A stretch of 64,000 nt of DNA from Acidobacteriota bacterium (GTDB lineage Bacteria > Acidobacteriota > Holophagae > Holophagales > Holophagaceae), in contig JACQZU010000022.1 in NCBI GenBank assembly GCA_016213735.1, positions 185,171 to 249,170 of the forward strand, read 5' to 3'. The position numbers and the translations under genes were made by a program. Below are positions 8,549-17,069 of the stretch, piece by piece (position 1 is the first letter of the stretch; each line of letters starts with the position of its first letter). The notes under the pieces are model-generated. The model was not told the origin of the DNA. It worked only from the letters and a program-made list of their open reading frames with translations, and made no database searches.

Positions 8549-9790
8549 ATGTCCCGCCACAAGGTCCAGCCCCAGACCAGCATCTTCTCCAAAGGCTACG
8601 ATCCGCAGCGCTCCGAGGGGGCGGCCTGCGTGCCGGTGTTCCGCACCTCCACCTTCATTTTCCCGAACGCGGCGGCGGGCAAGCGGGCCTTCGAGATCGC
8701 CTACGGCCTCGACGCCATGAAACCCGGCGAGAGCCCCGCGCTGATCTACACCCGGGTGAACAACCCCAACAGCGAGATCGTGGAGGACCGGGTGACCTGC
8801 TGGGACGGCGCGGAGGCCGCCGCCCTCTTTTCCTCGGGGATGGGGGCCATCTCCAGCGCCTGCCTGAGCTTCCTGCGCCCCGGGGACACGCTCGTCTTCT
8901 CGGATCCCGTGTACGGCGGCACGGAGTACTTCTTCCGCCACATGCTCCCCGGCTTCGGCATCCGCACCAAATCCTTCCCGGCGGGCTCCAGCAAGGCCGA
9001 GATGGAAGCCATGGTGGCGGGAGATCCCACCGTCAAGGTCCTCTACATCGAGACCCCCGCCAACCCCACCCTCATGCAGACCGACCTGAGGGCGGCGAGG
9101 GAGGTGGCCGATGCCCACGCCGCCCCGGACTCCCGCATCCTGGTGATGGTGGACAACACCATGCTGGGGCCCATCTACTGCCGCCCCCTCCAGCACGGGG
9201 CCGATCTCGTGCTGTATTCGGCCACCAAATTCTTCGGGGGGCACTCGGACCTCGTCGCGGGCCTGGCCCTGGGCTCCAGGGAGCTCATCTCCCGGGTGAA
9301 GGTGACCCGGACCATCCTGGGATCCAATTCGGATCCCGACACCGCCTGGCTCATCCTCCGCTCCCTGGGGACCCTCGAGATCCGGATGGAGAAGCAGCAG
9401 GAGAATGCCATCCGGGTTGTGGATTTCCTCCTCAGGCACCCCAAGGTGAAGGAGGTGGCCTATCCCGGCCTGGATTCCATGGGTCCGGGTCAGGCGGACC
9501 TCCACCGACGCCAGTGCTCAGGCTCAGGGAGCCTGCTCTCCTTCCGGGTGGGAGGGGGTGAGGCGGAGGCCTTCAAGGTCCTGGACGCGGTCAGGGAGAT
9601 GAAGCTCGCGGTCTCCCTGGGGGGCATCGAGACCCTCATCGAACATCCCTCCACCATGACCCATTCGGACATGACCGCCGCGGAGAAGGCCCGGGCCGGG
9701 ATCGGCGAGGACCTCATCCGGGTTTCGGTGGGCCTGGAGGACTCGGAGGACCTGGTCGCTGACCTCACCCAGGCCCTGGACGCCCTCTGA
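8549..9790 (+). CDS. Cystathionine gamma-synthase / methionine gamma-lyase family PLP enzyme
   Basis: Cys/Met-metabolism PLP enzyme of 413 residues, full length for the family. The PLP lysine is Lys227 in YSATKFFGGHSD. The phosphate-binding GMGAISS loop and the YTRVNNP motif of the neighbouring subunit are present, as is the C-terminal SLGG(I)ETL-HPSTMTH block. It could catalyse gamma-replacement (cystathionine synthesis) or gamma-elimination (methanethiol release). The position that is Cys in true methionine gamma-lyases is not Cys here (VYGGTEY), which argues against a classical lyase. It stands alone, with 64 bases to the upstream gene. Confidence 0.85.
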   Translation: MSRHKVQPQTSIFSKGYDPQRSEGAACVPVFRTSTFIFPNAAAGKRAFEIAYGLDAMKPGESPALIYTRVNNPNSEIVEDRVTCWDGAEAAALFSSGMGAISSACLSFLRPGDTLVFSDPVYGGTEYFFRHMLPGFGIRTKSFPAGSSKAEMEAMVAGDPTVKVLYIETPANPTLMQTDLRAAREVADAHAAPDSRILVMVDNTMLGPIYCRPLQHGADLVLYSATKFFGGHSDLVAGLALGSRELISRVKVTRTILGSNSDPDTAWLILRSLGTLEIRMEKQQENAIRVVDFLLRHPKVKEVAYPGLDSMGPGQADLHRRQCSGSGSLLSFRVGGGEAEAFKVLDAVREMKLAVSLGGIETLIEHPSTMTHSDMTAAEKARAGIGEDLIRVSVGLEDSEDLVADLTQALDAL

Positions 9791-9886
9791 GCGCTTTTGG
9801 CCCGGAGTTCTGGCCGGGGCAGGGTTCGAGATCAGGGATTCAGGGAAATTTATGCCCTTTCCCGTTCACCCCTGCCCCGCCCGCCT

Positions 9887-9900
9887 TGGAAGGCCTTCCA
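9887..9900. promoter_or_regulatory. 14-bp perfect palindrome upstream of flagellin sigma-54 promoter
   Basis: TGGAAGGCCTTCCA is a perfect palindrome lying about 85-100 bases upstream of the -24 element of the flagellin promoter. This is the usual distance for an enhancer-binding-protein site in sigma-54 promoters. Function is inferred from position only. Confidence 0.4.
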
Positions 9901-9939
9901 CCCTGAAATCGAGGCCCCGGCTCGCTTTCTCCCCTGGGG

Positions 9940-9957
9940 AACCCTGAGACCAGGGTT
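9940..9957. promoter_or_regulatory. Inverted repeat AACCCTG-N4-CAGGGTT upstream of flagellin
   Basis: Two perfect 7-base arms separated by AGAC, ending 26 bases before the -24 element at 9983. It could be a second activator site, or a hairpin ending transcription from the PLP-enzyme gene; a T run is only partly present (GGGTTTTC). Confidence 0.35.
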
Positions 9958-9982
9958 TTCAGGGGCGAGCCCCTGGGCGGCA

Positions 9983-9998
9983 TGGCACGCGGGTTGCG
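9983..9998 (+). promoter_or_regulatory. Sigma-54 (RpoN) promoter of flagellin gene
   Basis: TGGCACG-CGGG-TTGCG matches the -24/-12 consensus TGGCACG-N4-TTGCA in all invariant positions. The GG (9984-9985) and GC (9996-9997) are separated by exactly ten bases. The expected start of transcription is near 10008-10010, giving a leader of about 30 bases with AGGAGGAAA before the flagellin ATG at 10039. Confidence 0.88.
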
Positions 9999-10038
9999 GT
10001 CAGGCCCAGGTCGCGATGGAGCGCGAGGAGGAAACCCC

Positions 10039-10860
10039 ATGAGTTCGGTCCTGAACAACGTCGCGGCCCTGGGCGCGAGCCGTCAGCTCGGCATCACATC
10101 CCAGGGGCTCGAGAAGACCATCGAGCGCCTCACCACCGGCAAGCGGATCAACAAGGCCTCCGACGACGCAGCGGGCCTCGCCATCAGCAACCGGCTGGGG
10201 GCGGACATCCGGGTGGCCGGACAGGCCCGGAGGAATGCCGGGGACGGCGTCTCCTACCTGCAGGTGGCGGACGGCATCCTCGAGGAGGTCACCAACCTGC
10301 TCACCCGGGCCGCCGAATTGGCCGAGCAGGCCGCCACGGGAACGGTGAGCACCCAGAACCGGAGCGACATCGACCTGGAATTCCAGAACATCATCCGGGG
10401 CATCGCCGACATCGGCCTGAACACGAAATTCAATGGCCAGACGATCTTCGACACTGGGACCACCCTGACCGTGGCGGTGGCGAGCTTCTCGCCCATCACG
10501 GTGACGGTCTCTTCCATTGCGACGTCGGCGACGGCCGCCCTGGGAATGACGGCCGGCACCACGGCCCTGACCACCGTGGCCTCCGCACAGGCCGCCATGC
10601 CCCTGATCACCGCCGCCATCGACCAGGTGAGCACCCTTCGGGCCACCATCGGGGCCACCCAGCAGCAGCTCAATTCCATTGCCAACTCCCTGGGCATCCA
10701 GGTGGAAAACTTCACCGCCGCCTATTCACAGATCCGCGACGCCAACATCGCCGACGAGGTGGTGGCCCTGTCGAAGTTCCAGATCCTGAACCAGTCCGGC
10801 ACCTCCGCCCTGGGCCAGGCCAATCAGGCCCAGCAGCAGGTGCTTCGCCTGCTCCAGTGA
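10039..10860 (+). CDS. fliC: Flagellin, short form
   Basis: Flagellar filament subunit of 273 residues. The N-terminal D0/D1 signature is present (LTTGKRINKASDDAAGLAIS, then RNAGDGVSYLQVADG) and so is the C-terminal one (STLRATIGATQQQL, IRDANIADEV, ending QQQVLRLLQ). The central variable region is reduced to roughly residues 140-190 and is rich in Thr, Ala, Val and Ser with no Cys. The start at 10039 is chosen because AGGAGG lies 9 bases upstream and the protein then begins MSSVLNN, as flagellins do; the longer in-frame reading from 9982 would run through the sigma-54 promoter. Exported by the flagellar type III system. No other flagellar gene is in the window. Confidence 0.95.
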   Translation: MSSVLNNVAALGASRQLGITSQGLEKTIERLTTGKRINKASDDAAGLAISNRLGADIRVAGQARRNAGDGVSYLQVADGILEEVTNLLTRAAELAEQAATGTVSTQNRSDIDLEFQNIIRGIADIGLNTKFNGQTIFDTGTTLTVAVASFSPITVTVSSIATSATAALGMTAGTTALTTVASAQAAMPLITAAIDQVSTLRATIGATQQQLNSIANSLGIQVENFTAAYSQIRDANIADEVVALSKFQILNQSGTSALGQANQAQQQVLRLLQ

Positions 10861-10877
10861 GGACTCCTCCCCCCCGG

Positions 10878-10903
10878 AAAGCCCGGCGCAGGCCGGGCTT
10901 TTT
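10878..10903 (+). terminator. Intrinsic terminator after flagellin
   Basis: AAAGCCCGGC-GCAG-GCCGGGCTTT is a perfect 10-base stem followed by further T residues, 17 bases after the flagellin stop codon. Confidence 0.9.
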
Positions 10904-10951
10904 CGTGCCCGAGGCATTCCCGGGGCCCCCTCCTTGGGCGATGATGGGGCC

Positions 10952-11593
10952 ATGCCCCCGCGCCCTCGCCGGCGAATCAGCCCCTGGGTCACGCGCCCCC
11001 TCGCGGTGGTGGCCCTGGCCCTGGTCTGGAAGGCTGTCTGGCGCTTCGGCCCCCGGGTCCTCGGCCAGGCCGGCGTCGTCTTTCCGGTCCACGCTCGGCT
11101 GCTCGTCCAGCTCGGGGTTCCCTACCCCCGTTCGGTTCGCGCCATTCTTCCCGCCCCGGCGCCGGGCAGCAGCGCCGAGGCCCAGCTCCGCCTCATGGAC
11201 TTCTGGGACGGAAAGACCTGGACCTCCAAGGCCCTCGCCGAAGGCCGGCGGGCGGGGAAGGACCTCGGCGTTGCCTGCGGGCGGCTGGTCCTCAAGGGCG
11301 GCGTCTCCGCCTCACCGCCCCGGGAAGAAAATGGAGTCCAGCGCGCCACCTTGACCTACCGGGTCCGCTGGGTTCCTCCCCCCGAATCGGACGACCTCTG
11401 GCGGGCCCGACAGATCGTGGGACTCAGGCTCCCAAGGGTGCCGGGGATCCCCTCCCCGGGGCAGGAATCCACCCGCCAGGCCGACATTACCCCTTCCCCC
11501 GTAGGGTGGAGGCTGCTCGAAGGGGACCGGTCGCGCCTCCAGGAGGCAGGCCTGGGGGAGCCCCGGTGGGCCTGGGTCCTCCACTTGTTCTAG
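10952..11593 (+). CDS. Unknown protein with N-terminal membrane anchor
   Basis: I do not recognise this 213-residue protein. It begins with a basic stretch (MPPRPRRR) and one hydrophobic segment (about residues 12-28), so it is probably an anchored or exported protein with the bulk in the periplasm. The rest is soluble, with no Cys pair or catalytic motif that I can name. The ATG at 10952 is chosen; a TTG at 10934 in the same frame is possible but would put six residues before the basic stretch. It follows the flagellin terminator and precedes an unknown gene and purN on the same strand with 10 bases between, so it heads a small operon. Confidence 0.6.
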   Translation: MPPRPRRRISPWVTRPLAVVALALVWKAVWRFGPRVLGQAGVVFPVHARLLVQLGVPYPRSVRAILPAPAPGSSAEAQLRLMDFWDGKTWTSKALAEGRRAGKDLGVACGRLVLKGGVSASPPREENGVQRATLTYRVRWVPPPESDDLWRARQIVGLRLPRVPGIPSPGQESTRQADITPSPVGWRLLEGDRSRLQEAGLGEPRWAWVLHLF

Positions 11594-11603
11594 CGAGCCT
11601 CCG

Positions 11604-11933
11604 ATGACCTTGACCCTTCCCTTCGCGCGGGGCCAGCTGGTGGTGGTGGTCCTCCACTCTCCCCGGGAACGCCTCTGGGGCCGTCTTCTCGGACTGGAGG
11701 CGCCGGGCCTGGCCCTCCGCGGCCTCGACGTGGCCGCCTGGGAGGAAGTGCTCTCCCTCGTGCGGAAGGGTCTGGGGGATCAGGTCTCGCTGTCCACCCG
11801 CTTCCTCCCCATGCACCGGATCGAGTCGCTCTACCTGGATGAACGCAGCTCCGGCGTTCCGAGCCTGTCGGAGGTCTTCCTGGAGCGGACCGGCATGGAC
11901 CCGGGCGCCTTCCTGGAAGGGGGCACCCCATGA
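11604..11933 (+). CDS. Unknown 109-residue protein upstream of purN
   Basis: Small soluble protein without signal peptide or membrane segment. The first part (about 8-45) looks like a small beta-barrel fold (QLVVVVLHSPRERLWGRLLGLE), and a conserved-looking MHRIESLYLDE stretch follows at about 72-82. Its stop overlaps the purN start (ATGA at 11930-11933), so it is translationally coupled to purN. Tight coupling in a G/C-rich genome with good codon structure supports a real gene. No function can be assigned. Confidence 0.65.
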   Translation: MTLTLPFARGQLVVVVLHSPRERLWGRLLGLEAPGLALRGLDVAAWEEVLSLVRKGLGDQVSLSTRFLPMHRIESLYLDERSSGVPSLSEVFLERTGMDPGAFLEGGTP

Positions 11934-12532
11934 CACCCATCGGACTCTTCCTCTCGGGCGGCGGCGGCAATGCCCTCAACCTCCTGCGGGCCTGCCGCGA
12001 GGGCCGGGTCGATGCGGTACCGGTGATCGGGATCTCCAGTTCCTCCCGGGCCCCGGGGGTGGAGCGCCTGGAAGCAGAAGGCCTTCGGACCCTGGTATTC
12101 CTCCGGAGCCGGTTCGAGTCGGACCAGGCCTACTCGGAGGCCTGCCTGGGGGAGGCGGAGGCGGCCGGGGCGCAAATCGTCTGCCTGTGCGGGTGGCTCA
12201 AGAAGCTGGTTCTTCCTCCCGTCTGGGCCGGCCGCATCCTCAACATCCACCCCGCCCTCCTGCCCAGGTTCGGGGGGCCGGGAATGTACGGAATGAACGT
12301 CCACAGGGCGGTGCTGGACGCGGGAGAGGCCGAGAGTGGCGCCACCGTCCACCTGGTGGACGACGAGTACGACCACGGGGCGATCCTCGCCCAGCTCAAG
12401 GTGCCGGTGCTCCAGGGCGACACCCCAGAAGAACTCCAGAAACGGGTCTACTCGGCCGAAATGGAACTTTACCCGCGGGCCCTGGACGCCTTCATCCGGC
12501 GACGGGTCCTGCCCGGGCCCCGAAGAGACTGA
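11930..12532 (+). CDS. purN: Phosphoribosylglycinamide formyltransferase PurN
   Basis: Transfers the formyl group of 10-formyl-tetrahydrofolate to GAR in purine synthesis. The 200-residue length is normal. Diagnostic pieces are [12 protein letters not shown] at the N terminus (phosphate loop), the catalytic pair Asn105 and His107 in NIHPALLP, the GGPGMYG loop, and the [15 protein letters not shown] block with the catalytic Asp. Other pur genes are not adjacent. It is coupled by four bases to the unknown gene upstream. Confidence 0.95.
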   Translation: MTPIGLFLSGGGGNALNLLRACREGRVDAVPVIGISSSSRAPGVERLEAEGLRTLVFLRSRFESDQAYSEACLGEAEAAGAQIVCLCGWLKKLVLPPVWAGRILNIHPALLPRFGGPGMYGMNVHRAVLDAGEAESGATVHLVDDEYDHGAILAQLKVPVLQGDTPEELQKRVYSAEMELYPRALDAFIRRRVLPGPRRD

Positions 12533-12554
12533 AACCCGAACGGGGACTCCCCCT

Positions 12555-15500
12555 ATGGCAAGGACGGCTTGGTCGGTCAAGGCAGGGACGCTCCTCCTGG
12601 CGCCGCTGATCTTGTTCGGGGTGGAGGCGCCCAGGGATCTCCCTTCCCCGGCCGCGGCCGTCGCCGCCACGGGCTTGCCTGCCTTCAAGGTGTTCACCGA
12701 CCTGGACGGTCTCCCCCAGAATTCGATCGAGGCCCTGGTGCAGGACGCCAGGGGCTACGTATGGGTGGGGACTCAGGAGGGGGCGGCCTACACCAACGGT
12801 CGCAGGTGGGTCCAGGTCCGGCTTCCGGACCTGAACCGCTCCCAATGGATCCGGTGCATGGTGCTGGGGCGCGACGGGAGCCTCTGGTTCGGCCGGGACC
12901 AGGGGGGTGCCTGCCGGCTTCGGGAAGGGCAGTGGACCTCCTGGGGCCCCGAGCAGGGGCTCACCGGCAACGTCCTCGCCTTTTCGGAGGGCTCCGGGGA
13001 TGCCTTCCTGGCGGGGACCTCGACCGGCCTCTTCCAGCTCCAGGGAAACCGCTGGGTGCCGCTCGAGCTTTCCCACCCCGCGGGACAGGCCCCGGTGCTT
13101 TCGCTCCTGGAATGGGACGGTAGCCTCTGGGTGGGCACGGAAAAGGGACTGGGACGGCGGACCCGGGGAGCCTGGTCCTGGTTCGGGACCGAAGATGGCC
13201 TGCCCTCTCCGGTGGTGTTCTCCCTGGGGGTCCGGCGCCAGGAGGGCAAGGAACAGCTCTGGGCCGGCACGGGACGGGGGGTGGCCCGTTTCGGGGCGGC
13301 CGGGTGGACCCCCCTGGGCCCGAAACAGGGGCTCCCCGCCAATATCGTGAACCGGATCCTCCAATCCCCCGGCCCGGATGGAACCCTGTGGGTCGCCACG
13401 GAAGAAGGGATCGCCTGGGAAGAGGGCGGCCGCTGGAGGCGCCTGGACAACACCACAGGGCTGCCGAACCAGGTCATCCGGAGTCTGCTGATCACGCGGC
13501 CCGCGGGGGGACCCCCCACGGTCTGGGCCGGTTCCTTCGGGGGGCTCGTCCGGATCCAGCGCGGAGCCTGGTCGGCGCTGAAGGAACGTACCGGGCTCCC
13601 GGGCAGCGTCGTTTTCGCGATCCAGGAAACGAAGGAACCCTCGGCCTTCTGGATGGGCTCCCTGGGCGGGGGTCTCTCCAGGTTCATGGAGGGTCGCTGG
13701 CATCATTTCGGCCCCGATTCAGAAGTGCCGGACCGTCACATCCTCTGCATCCGGGAAAGTGCCCACGGTCCGGGGGGCGGACCGGCGGTGTGGGTCGGCA
13801 CCCGCGGGGGCGGCCTGCTCCGGTTCATGGGGGGGCGATGGACCCGCTTTACCGAGCGGGACGGTCTTCCCGACAACTGGATCTATTCGCTCTTCGAAGC
13901 CCGGGACCAGGATGGATCCCGCCACCTCTGGGCGGGAACGCGAAAGGGGCCTGTCCAGTGGAATGGCCGAGGATGGGTCAAACCCGAGGAGGTACCCCAG
14001 GTCCCGGCCCTCGCCTTCCTCCAGACCCGGGGGAAGGACGGAAAGGAATCTCTCTGGATCGCCACGCGGGGGGAGGGCGTGATGGTGAGGGAAGGCGGGA
14101 ACTGGAAGACCTTCCGGAAGGATTCCGGGCTCTGCGACGACAGGGCGGTCTGCCTGCTGGAGGTTCCGGATTCGGGGTCCTCCTGGCTCTGGGTGGGAAC
14201 CATGCACGGCCTTTGTCGCCTGCGCCTGGACAAGCCCGGGTCTCCCTGGGAAACCCTGTCCGGCGAGCGCCTTCCGGGTCTGCCCAGCCAGGTGGTCTAC
14301 CAATTGGCCAGGGATGGCCGGAACCGGGTCCTGGCCTTCACCCACCGGGGGGTGGCACGGCTCACCCCGCGCCTGGCCTCCCCGGAGGATCCGGCCACCC
14401 ACACGGTCTACACCTTCACCACGGAAGACGGACTCCCCTCCAACGGGTGCACCCAGGGATCCTGTTTCGTGGACCGCGCCGGGGGCATCTGGACGGGCAC
14501 CGTGGCCGGCGCGGCGGTGCTGGATTCGAATTGGGCACCCTCGGAAGTGGGGGAGAATCCCCTCCTCCTTGAAAGCATTTCCGTCCAGGGCCGGCCCCGA
14601 TCGATGGAGGCGGGCCAGGAGATCGGGTGGAAGGAGGGTGGACTGGCGTTCGAGTACGCCTCCCTGAGCTATTGGAGGGAACGGGAAGTCCGCTACCGGA
14701 CCCAGCTCGAGGGGCTGGAGCGCGTGCCCACGGACTGGGTGGCGGATGCGAAGCGGGAATTCGCGAGCCTCCCTGGAGGTTCCTATGTGTTCCGGGTGTG
14801 GGCCCGGGATCATTCGGGGCGGGTCTCGGGCCCCGTCTCCTTCCCCTTCACGGTCGCCACTCCGCCCTGGCGGACCTGGTGGGCAAGGGCGGCCTTCGGA
14901 GGTCTGCTCGCGCTGGGGGTGTTCCTCCTCGTCTGGGCTTGGACGCGAATTCTGCGAACAAGAAACCTTGAACTGGAGGCCCGGGTCCGGGAGCGCACCG
15001 AAGCCCTGAGGGCCGCCATGGCGGACCTGGAACAGGCCCGGGACGAGGCCATGCGGGCCACCAGGGCCAAATCCGAATTCCTGGCAACCATGAGTCACGA
15101 GATCCGGACGCCCCTCAACGCCGTGATAGGAATGGCCGGACTCCTGGCCGACACCGCCCTCTCCCGCGAGCAGCGGGACTACAACGAGACCCTCAGGAAT
15201 TCCGCGGAGAACCTGCTCACGATCCTCGACGACGTTCTGGACTACTCCAAAATCGAGGCCAGCCGGATGACCGTCGAGCAGGTCCCCTTCAACCTCCTTC
15301 ATGAAGCCGAAGAATGCCTGGGCCTGATGGCGGAGCCCGCGCAGCGGAAGGGTCTGGAACTCGCCGGGCTCTTCCATCCCGATGTGCCGGTCAAGGTGAT
15401 CGGGGACCCGACCCGACTCCGGCAGATCCTGATCAACCTTCTCGGAAATGCCATCAAATTCACCCCGGCCGGGGAGGTCACCCTCCGGATCACCGAGATC

Positions 15501-16955
15501 GGCCCCAGCGGGGCGGGCAGCCGCGTGCGCTTCGAGGTCGCAGACACGGGCATCGGCATCAGCCCTGAAGCCCTCCCAGGGCTCTTCCAGGCCTTCACCC
15601 AGGAGAGTCCTGCCACCCATCGGACCTACGGCGGTTCGGGCCTTGGACTGTCCATCTGCAAGCGCCTGGTGGACCTGATGGGGGGCCGCATCGGGGCGGA
15701 GAGCCAGCCCGGACAGGGCAGCCGCTTCTGGTTCGAATTGTCCTTCCCCCTTCAGCCCGAGCCCTGGACCCCCTTCGAGTCCCTGGGTCCCGACTGCGAG
15801 CTCGGGCTCGCCGAGCCCCACGCCTGCGTCCGGGAGTCCCTGCGCCTGTCCACCGAGCCCTGGGGGGCGAGTCTCGCCTTGGCCTCCAGCCTGGAGGAAC
15901 TCCTCCGGATGGGCCAGGGGTCGCTGCCCCCGAGGGCGCTGCTCCTGGATGCAGGTCTCCTCGGGGAGGATCCTCTGGCGGAACTCACCATGCTCCGCGC
16001 CCCGGGGCTTCCCCCCCTCATTCTCCTGGCCACCATCCGCCAGCTGCGGATCTGTGAAAAGGTGCGAAGCGCCGGGCTTGCCACCTATCTCACCAAACCC
16101 CTTCGCCGGGGAAGGCTCCACCGGGCCCTGCGGCAGGCCCTGGGCCTCGAGCCCGTCGAGGGAACCGGTCCCGGGGCCGATGGGCTGGGCCGTGCGCCCC
16201 GGGGGCGCGTGCTGGTGGTGGACGACAACGAGACCAACCGCAAGGTCACCCTCCTCCAGCTCCAGGGGCTGGGCTTTTCCGGCCGGGGCGCGGAGAGCGC
16301 GGCGGCGGCCTTCCAGGCGATGGATGAGGAACGATTCGATGTGGTCCTGATGGACTGCGAGATGGCTGTCATGGACGGGTTCGAGGCCACGCGGGAACTC
16401 CGGAGGAGGGAGGGGGCCGGTCCCCGGCAGGTGGTCCTGGCCCTCACCGCCCATGCCATGGATGGCGTCAGGGAACGCTGCCTCGAGGCAGGAATGGATG
16501 GTTTCCTGTCCAAACCCGTCCGCCAAGAGCCCCTTCAAGAGGCTCTCCTCAAGTGGATCCAGGCCCCGAGCAGCCCTGGACCCATGGAGGAAGGGGCTCT
16601 GTCGGAGCCAGGGGTGCTGGATGCGAAAACCTGGGCGGGTCTCCGCCACCTGGAGGCGATCACAGGAGAGGGGGCCATCGCGGAACTCGTGGAGGGCTTC
16701 ACCGCCGACGCTCCGGAGCGGATGGCCCGCATGCGGCAGGCTCTGGCTGCGGGGGACATGGATTCTCTCTCCCGGGATGCCCACGATCTCAAGTCCAACG
16801 CCGCCTCCCTCGGGGCCCTGCGTCTCGCCCGGAGGATGGAAGCCGTGGAACTGGCCGCCCGGGGGGAAGCGGAGGCGGACTGGCCCCTGCTCATGGAGGC
16901 GTCCTCGGCGGCCCTGGAGGAAGTGTTGGGGGCCCTTCGCGGCGGATTGACCTGA
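12555..16955 (+). CDS. Giant hybrid two-component protein: propeller sensor, Y_Y_Y, kinase, two receivers, HPt
   Basis: A one-protein phosphorelay of 1466 residues. A signal peptide (1 to about 25) is followed by two-component-regulator propeller repeats (about 40-670; recurring W(V/A)GT and EDGLP-type motifs) that make one or two periplasmic beta-propellers, and then a Y_Y_Y domain (about 690-765). One membrane segment (about 775-800) and a coiled coil follow. The kinase has His848 in [14 protein letters not shown], and HATPase motifs NAIKFT and [13 protein letters not shown] degenerate receiver lies at about 1075-1198, a canonical receiver at 1215-1335 ([10 protein letters not shown]; phospho-Asp about 1265 in LMDCEM; SKPV) and an HPt domain at about 1375-1455 (His1410 in [12 protein letters not shown]). 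It resembles the hybrid sensors known for glycans in Bacteroidetes, but has no fused AraC output. The ATG at 12555 is chosen because it yields the signal peptide; the reading frame is open upstream but overlaps purN. Confidence 0.92.
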   Translation: MARTAWSVKAGTLLLAPLILFGVEAPRDLPSPAAAVAATGLPAFKVFTDLDGLPQNSIEALVQDARGYVWVGTQEGAAYTNGRRWVQVRLPDLNRSQWIRCMVLGRDGSLWFGRDQGGACRLREGQWTSWGPEQGLTGNVLAFSEGSGDAFLAGTSTGLFQLQGNRWVPLELSHPAGQAPVLSLLEWDGSLWVGTEKGLGRRTRGAWSWFGTEDGLPSPVVFSLGVRRQEGKEQLWAGTGRGVARFGAAGWTPLGPKQGLPANIVNRILQSPGPDGTLWVATEEGIAWEEGGRWRRLDNTTGLPNQVIRSLLITRPAGGPPTVWAGSFGGLVRIQRGAWSALKERTGLPGSVVFAIQETKEPSAFWMGSLGGGLSRFMEGRWHHFGPDSEVPDRHILCIRESAHGPGGGPAVWVGTRGGGLLRFMGGRWTRFTERDGLPDNWIYSLFEARDQDGSRHLWAGTRKGPVQWNGRGWVKPEEVPQVPALAFLQTRGKDGKESLWIATRGEGVMVREGGNWKTFRKDSGLCDDRAVCLLEVPDSGSSWLWVGTMHGLCRLRLDKPGSPWETLSGERLPGLPSQVVYQLARDGRNRVLAFTHRGVARLTPRLASPEDPATHTVYTFTTEDGLPSNGCTQGSCFVDRAGGIWTGTVAGAAVLDSNWAPSEVGENPLLLESISVQGRPRSMEAGQEIGWKEGGLAFEYASLSYWREREVRYRTQLEGLERVPTDWVADAKREFASLPGGSYVFRVWARDHSGRVSGPVSFPFTVATPPWRTWWARAAFGGLLALGVFLLVWAWTRILRTRNLELEARVRERTEALRAAMADLEQARDEAMRATRAKSEFLATMSHEIRTPLNAVIGMAGLLADTALSREQRDYNETLRNSAENLLTILDDVLDYSKIEASRMTVEQVPFNLLHEAEECLGLMAEPAQRKGLELAGLFHPDVPVKVIGDPTRLRQILINLLGNAIKFTPAGEVTLRITEIGPSGAGSRVRFEVADTGIGISPEALPGLFQAFTQESPATHRTYGGSGLGLSICKRLVDLMGGRIGAESQPGQGSRFWFELSFPLQPEPWTPFESLGPDCELGLAEPHACVRESLRLSTEPWGASLALASSLEELLRMGQGSLPPRALLLDAGLLGEDPLAELTMLRAPGLPPLILLATIRQLRICEKVRSAGLATYLTKPLRRGRLHRALRQALGLEPVEGTGPGADGLGRAPRGRVLVVDDNETNRKVTLLQLQGLGFSGRGAESAAAAFQAMDEERFDVVLMDCEMAVMDGFEATRELRRREGAGPRQVVLALTAHAMDGVRERCLEAGMDGFLSKPVRQEPLQEALLKWIQAPSSPGPMEEGALSEPGVLDAKTWAGLRHLEAITGEGAIAELVEGFTADAPERMARMRQALAAGDMDSLSRDAHDLKSNAASLGALRLARRMEAVELAARGEAEADWPLLMEASSAALEEVLGALRGGLT

Positions 16956-16971
16956 CGGTCCCTGAGGGCAG

Positions 16972-16993
16972 CGGGCCGCCATCCGGCGGCCCG
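16972..16993. terminator. GC-rich hairpin after the giant kinase gene
   Basis: CGGGCCGCC-ATCC-GGCGGCCCG forms a 9-base perfect stem 16 bases after the stop codon. There is no T run, so it may be a weak or Rho-assisted terminator. Confidence 0.4.
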
Positions 16994-17056
16994 GCCCTGC
17001 GGGTGGGGAGGGCAAGGGAGCGTGCCGGGGGGCCTGGGTGGGGAAGGGAAGGGGGC

Positions 17057-17064
17057 CTACACTG
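17057..17064 (+). promoter_or_regulatory. CTACACTG box, possible -10 element of nnr gene
   Basis: TACACT (17058-17063) ends only six bases before the ATG at 17070. If it is a -10 element, transcription would start at or next to the start codon. The same 8-mer occurs near the starts of the metG and glutaryl-CoA-dehydrogenase-type genes in this window. Confidence 0.35.
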
Positions 17065-17069
17065 GGGCC

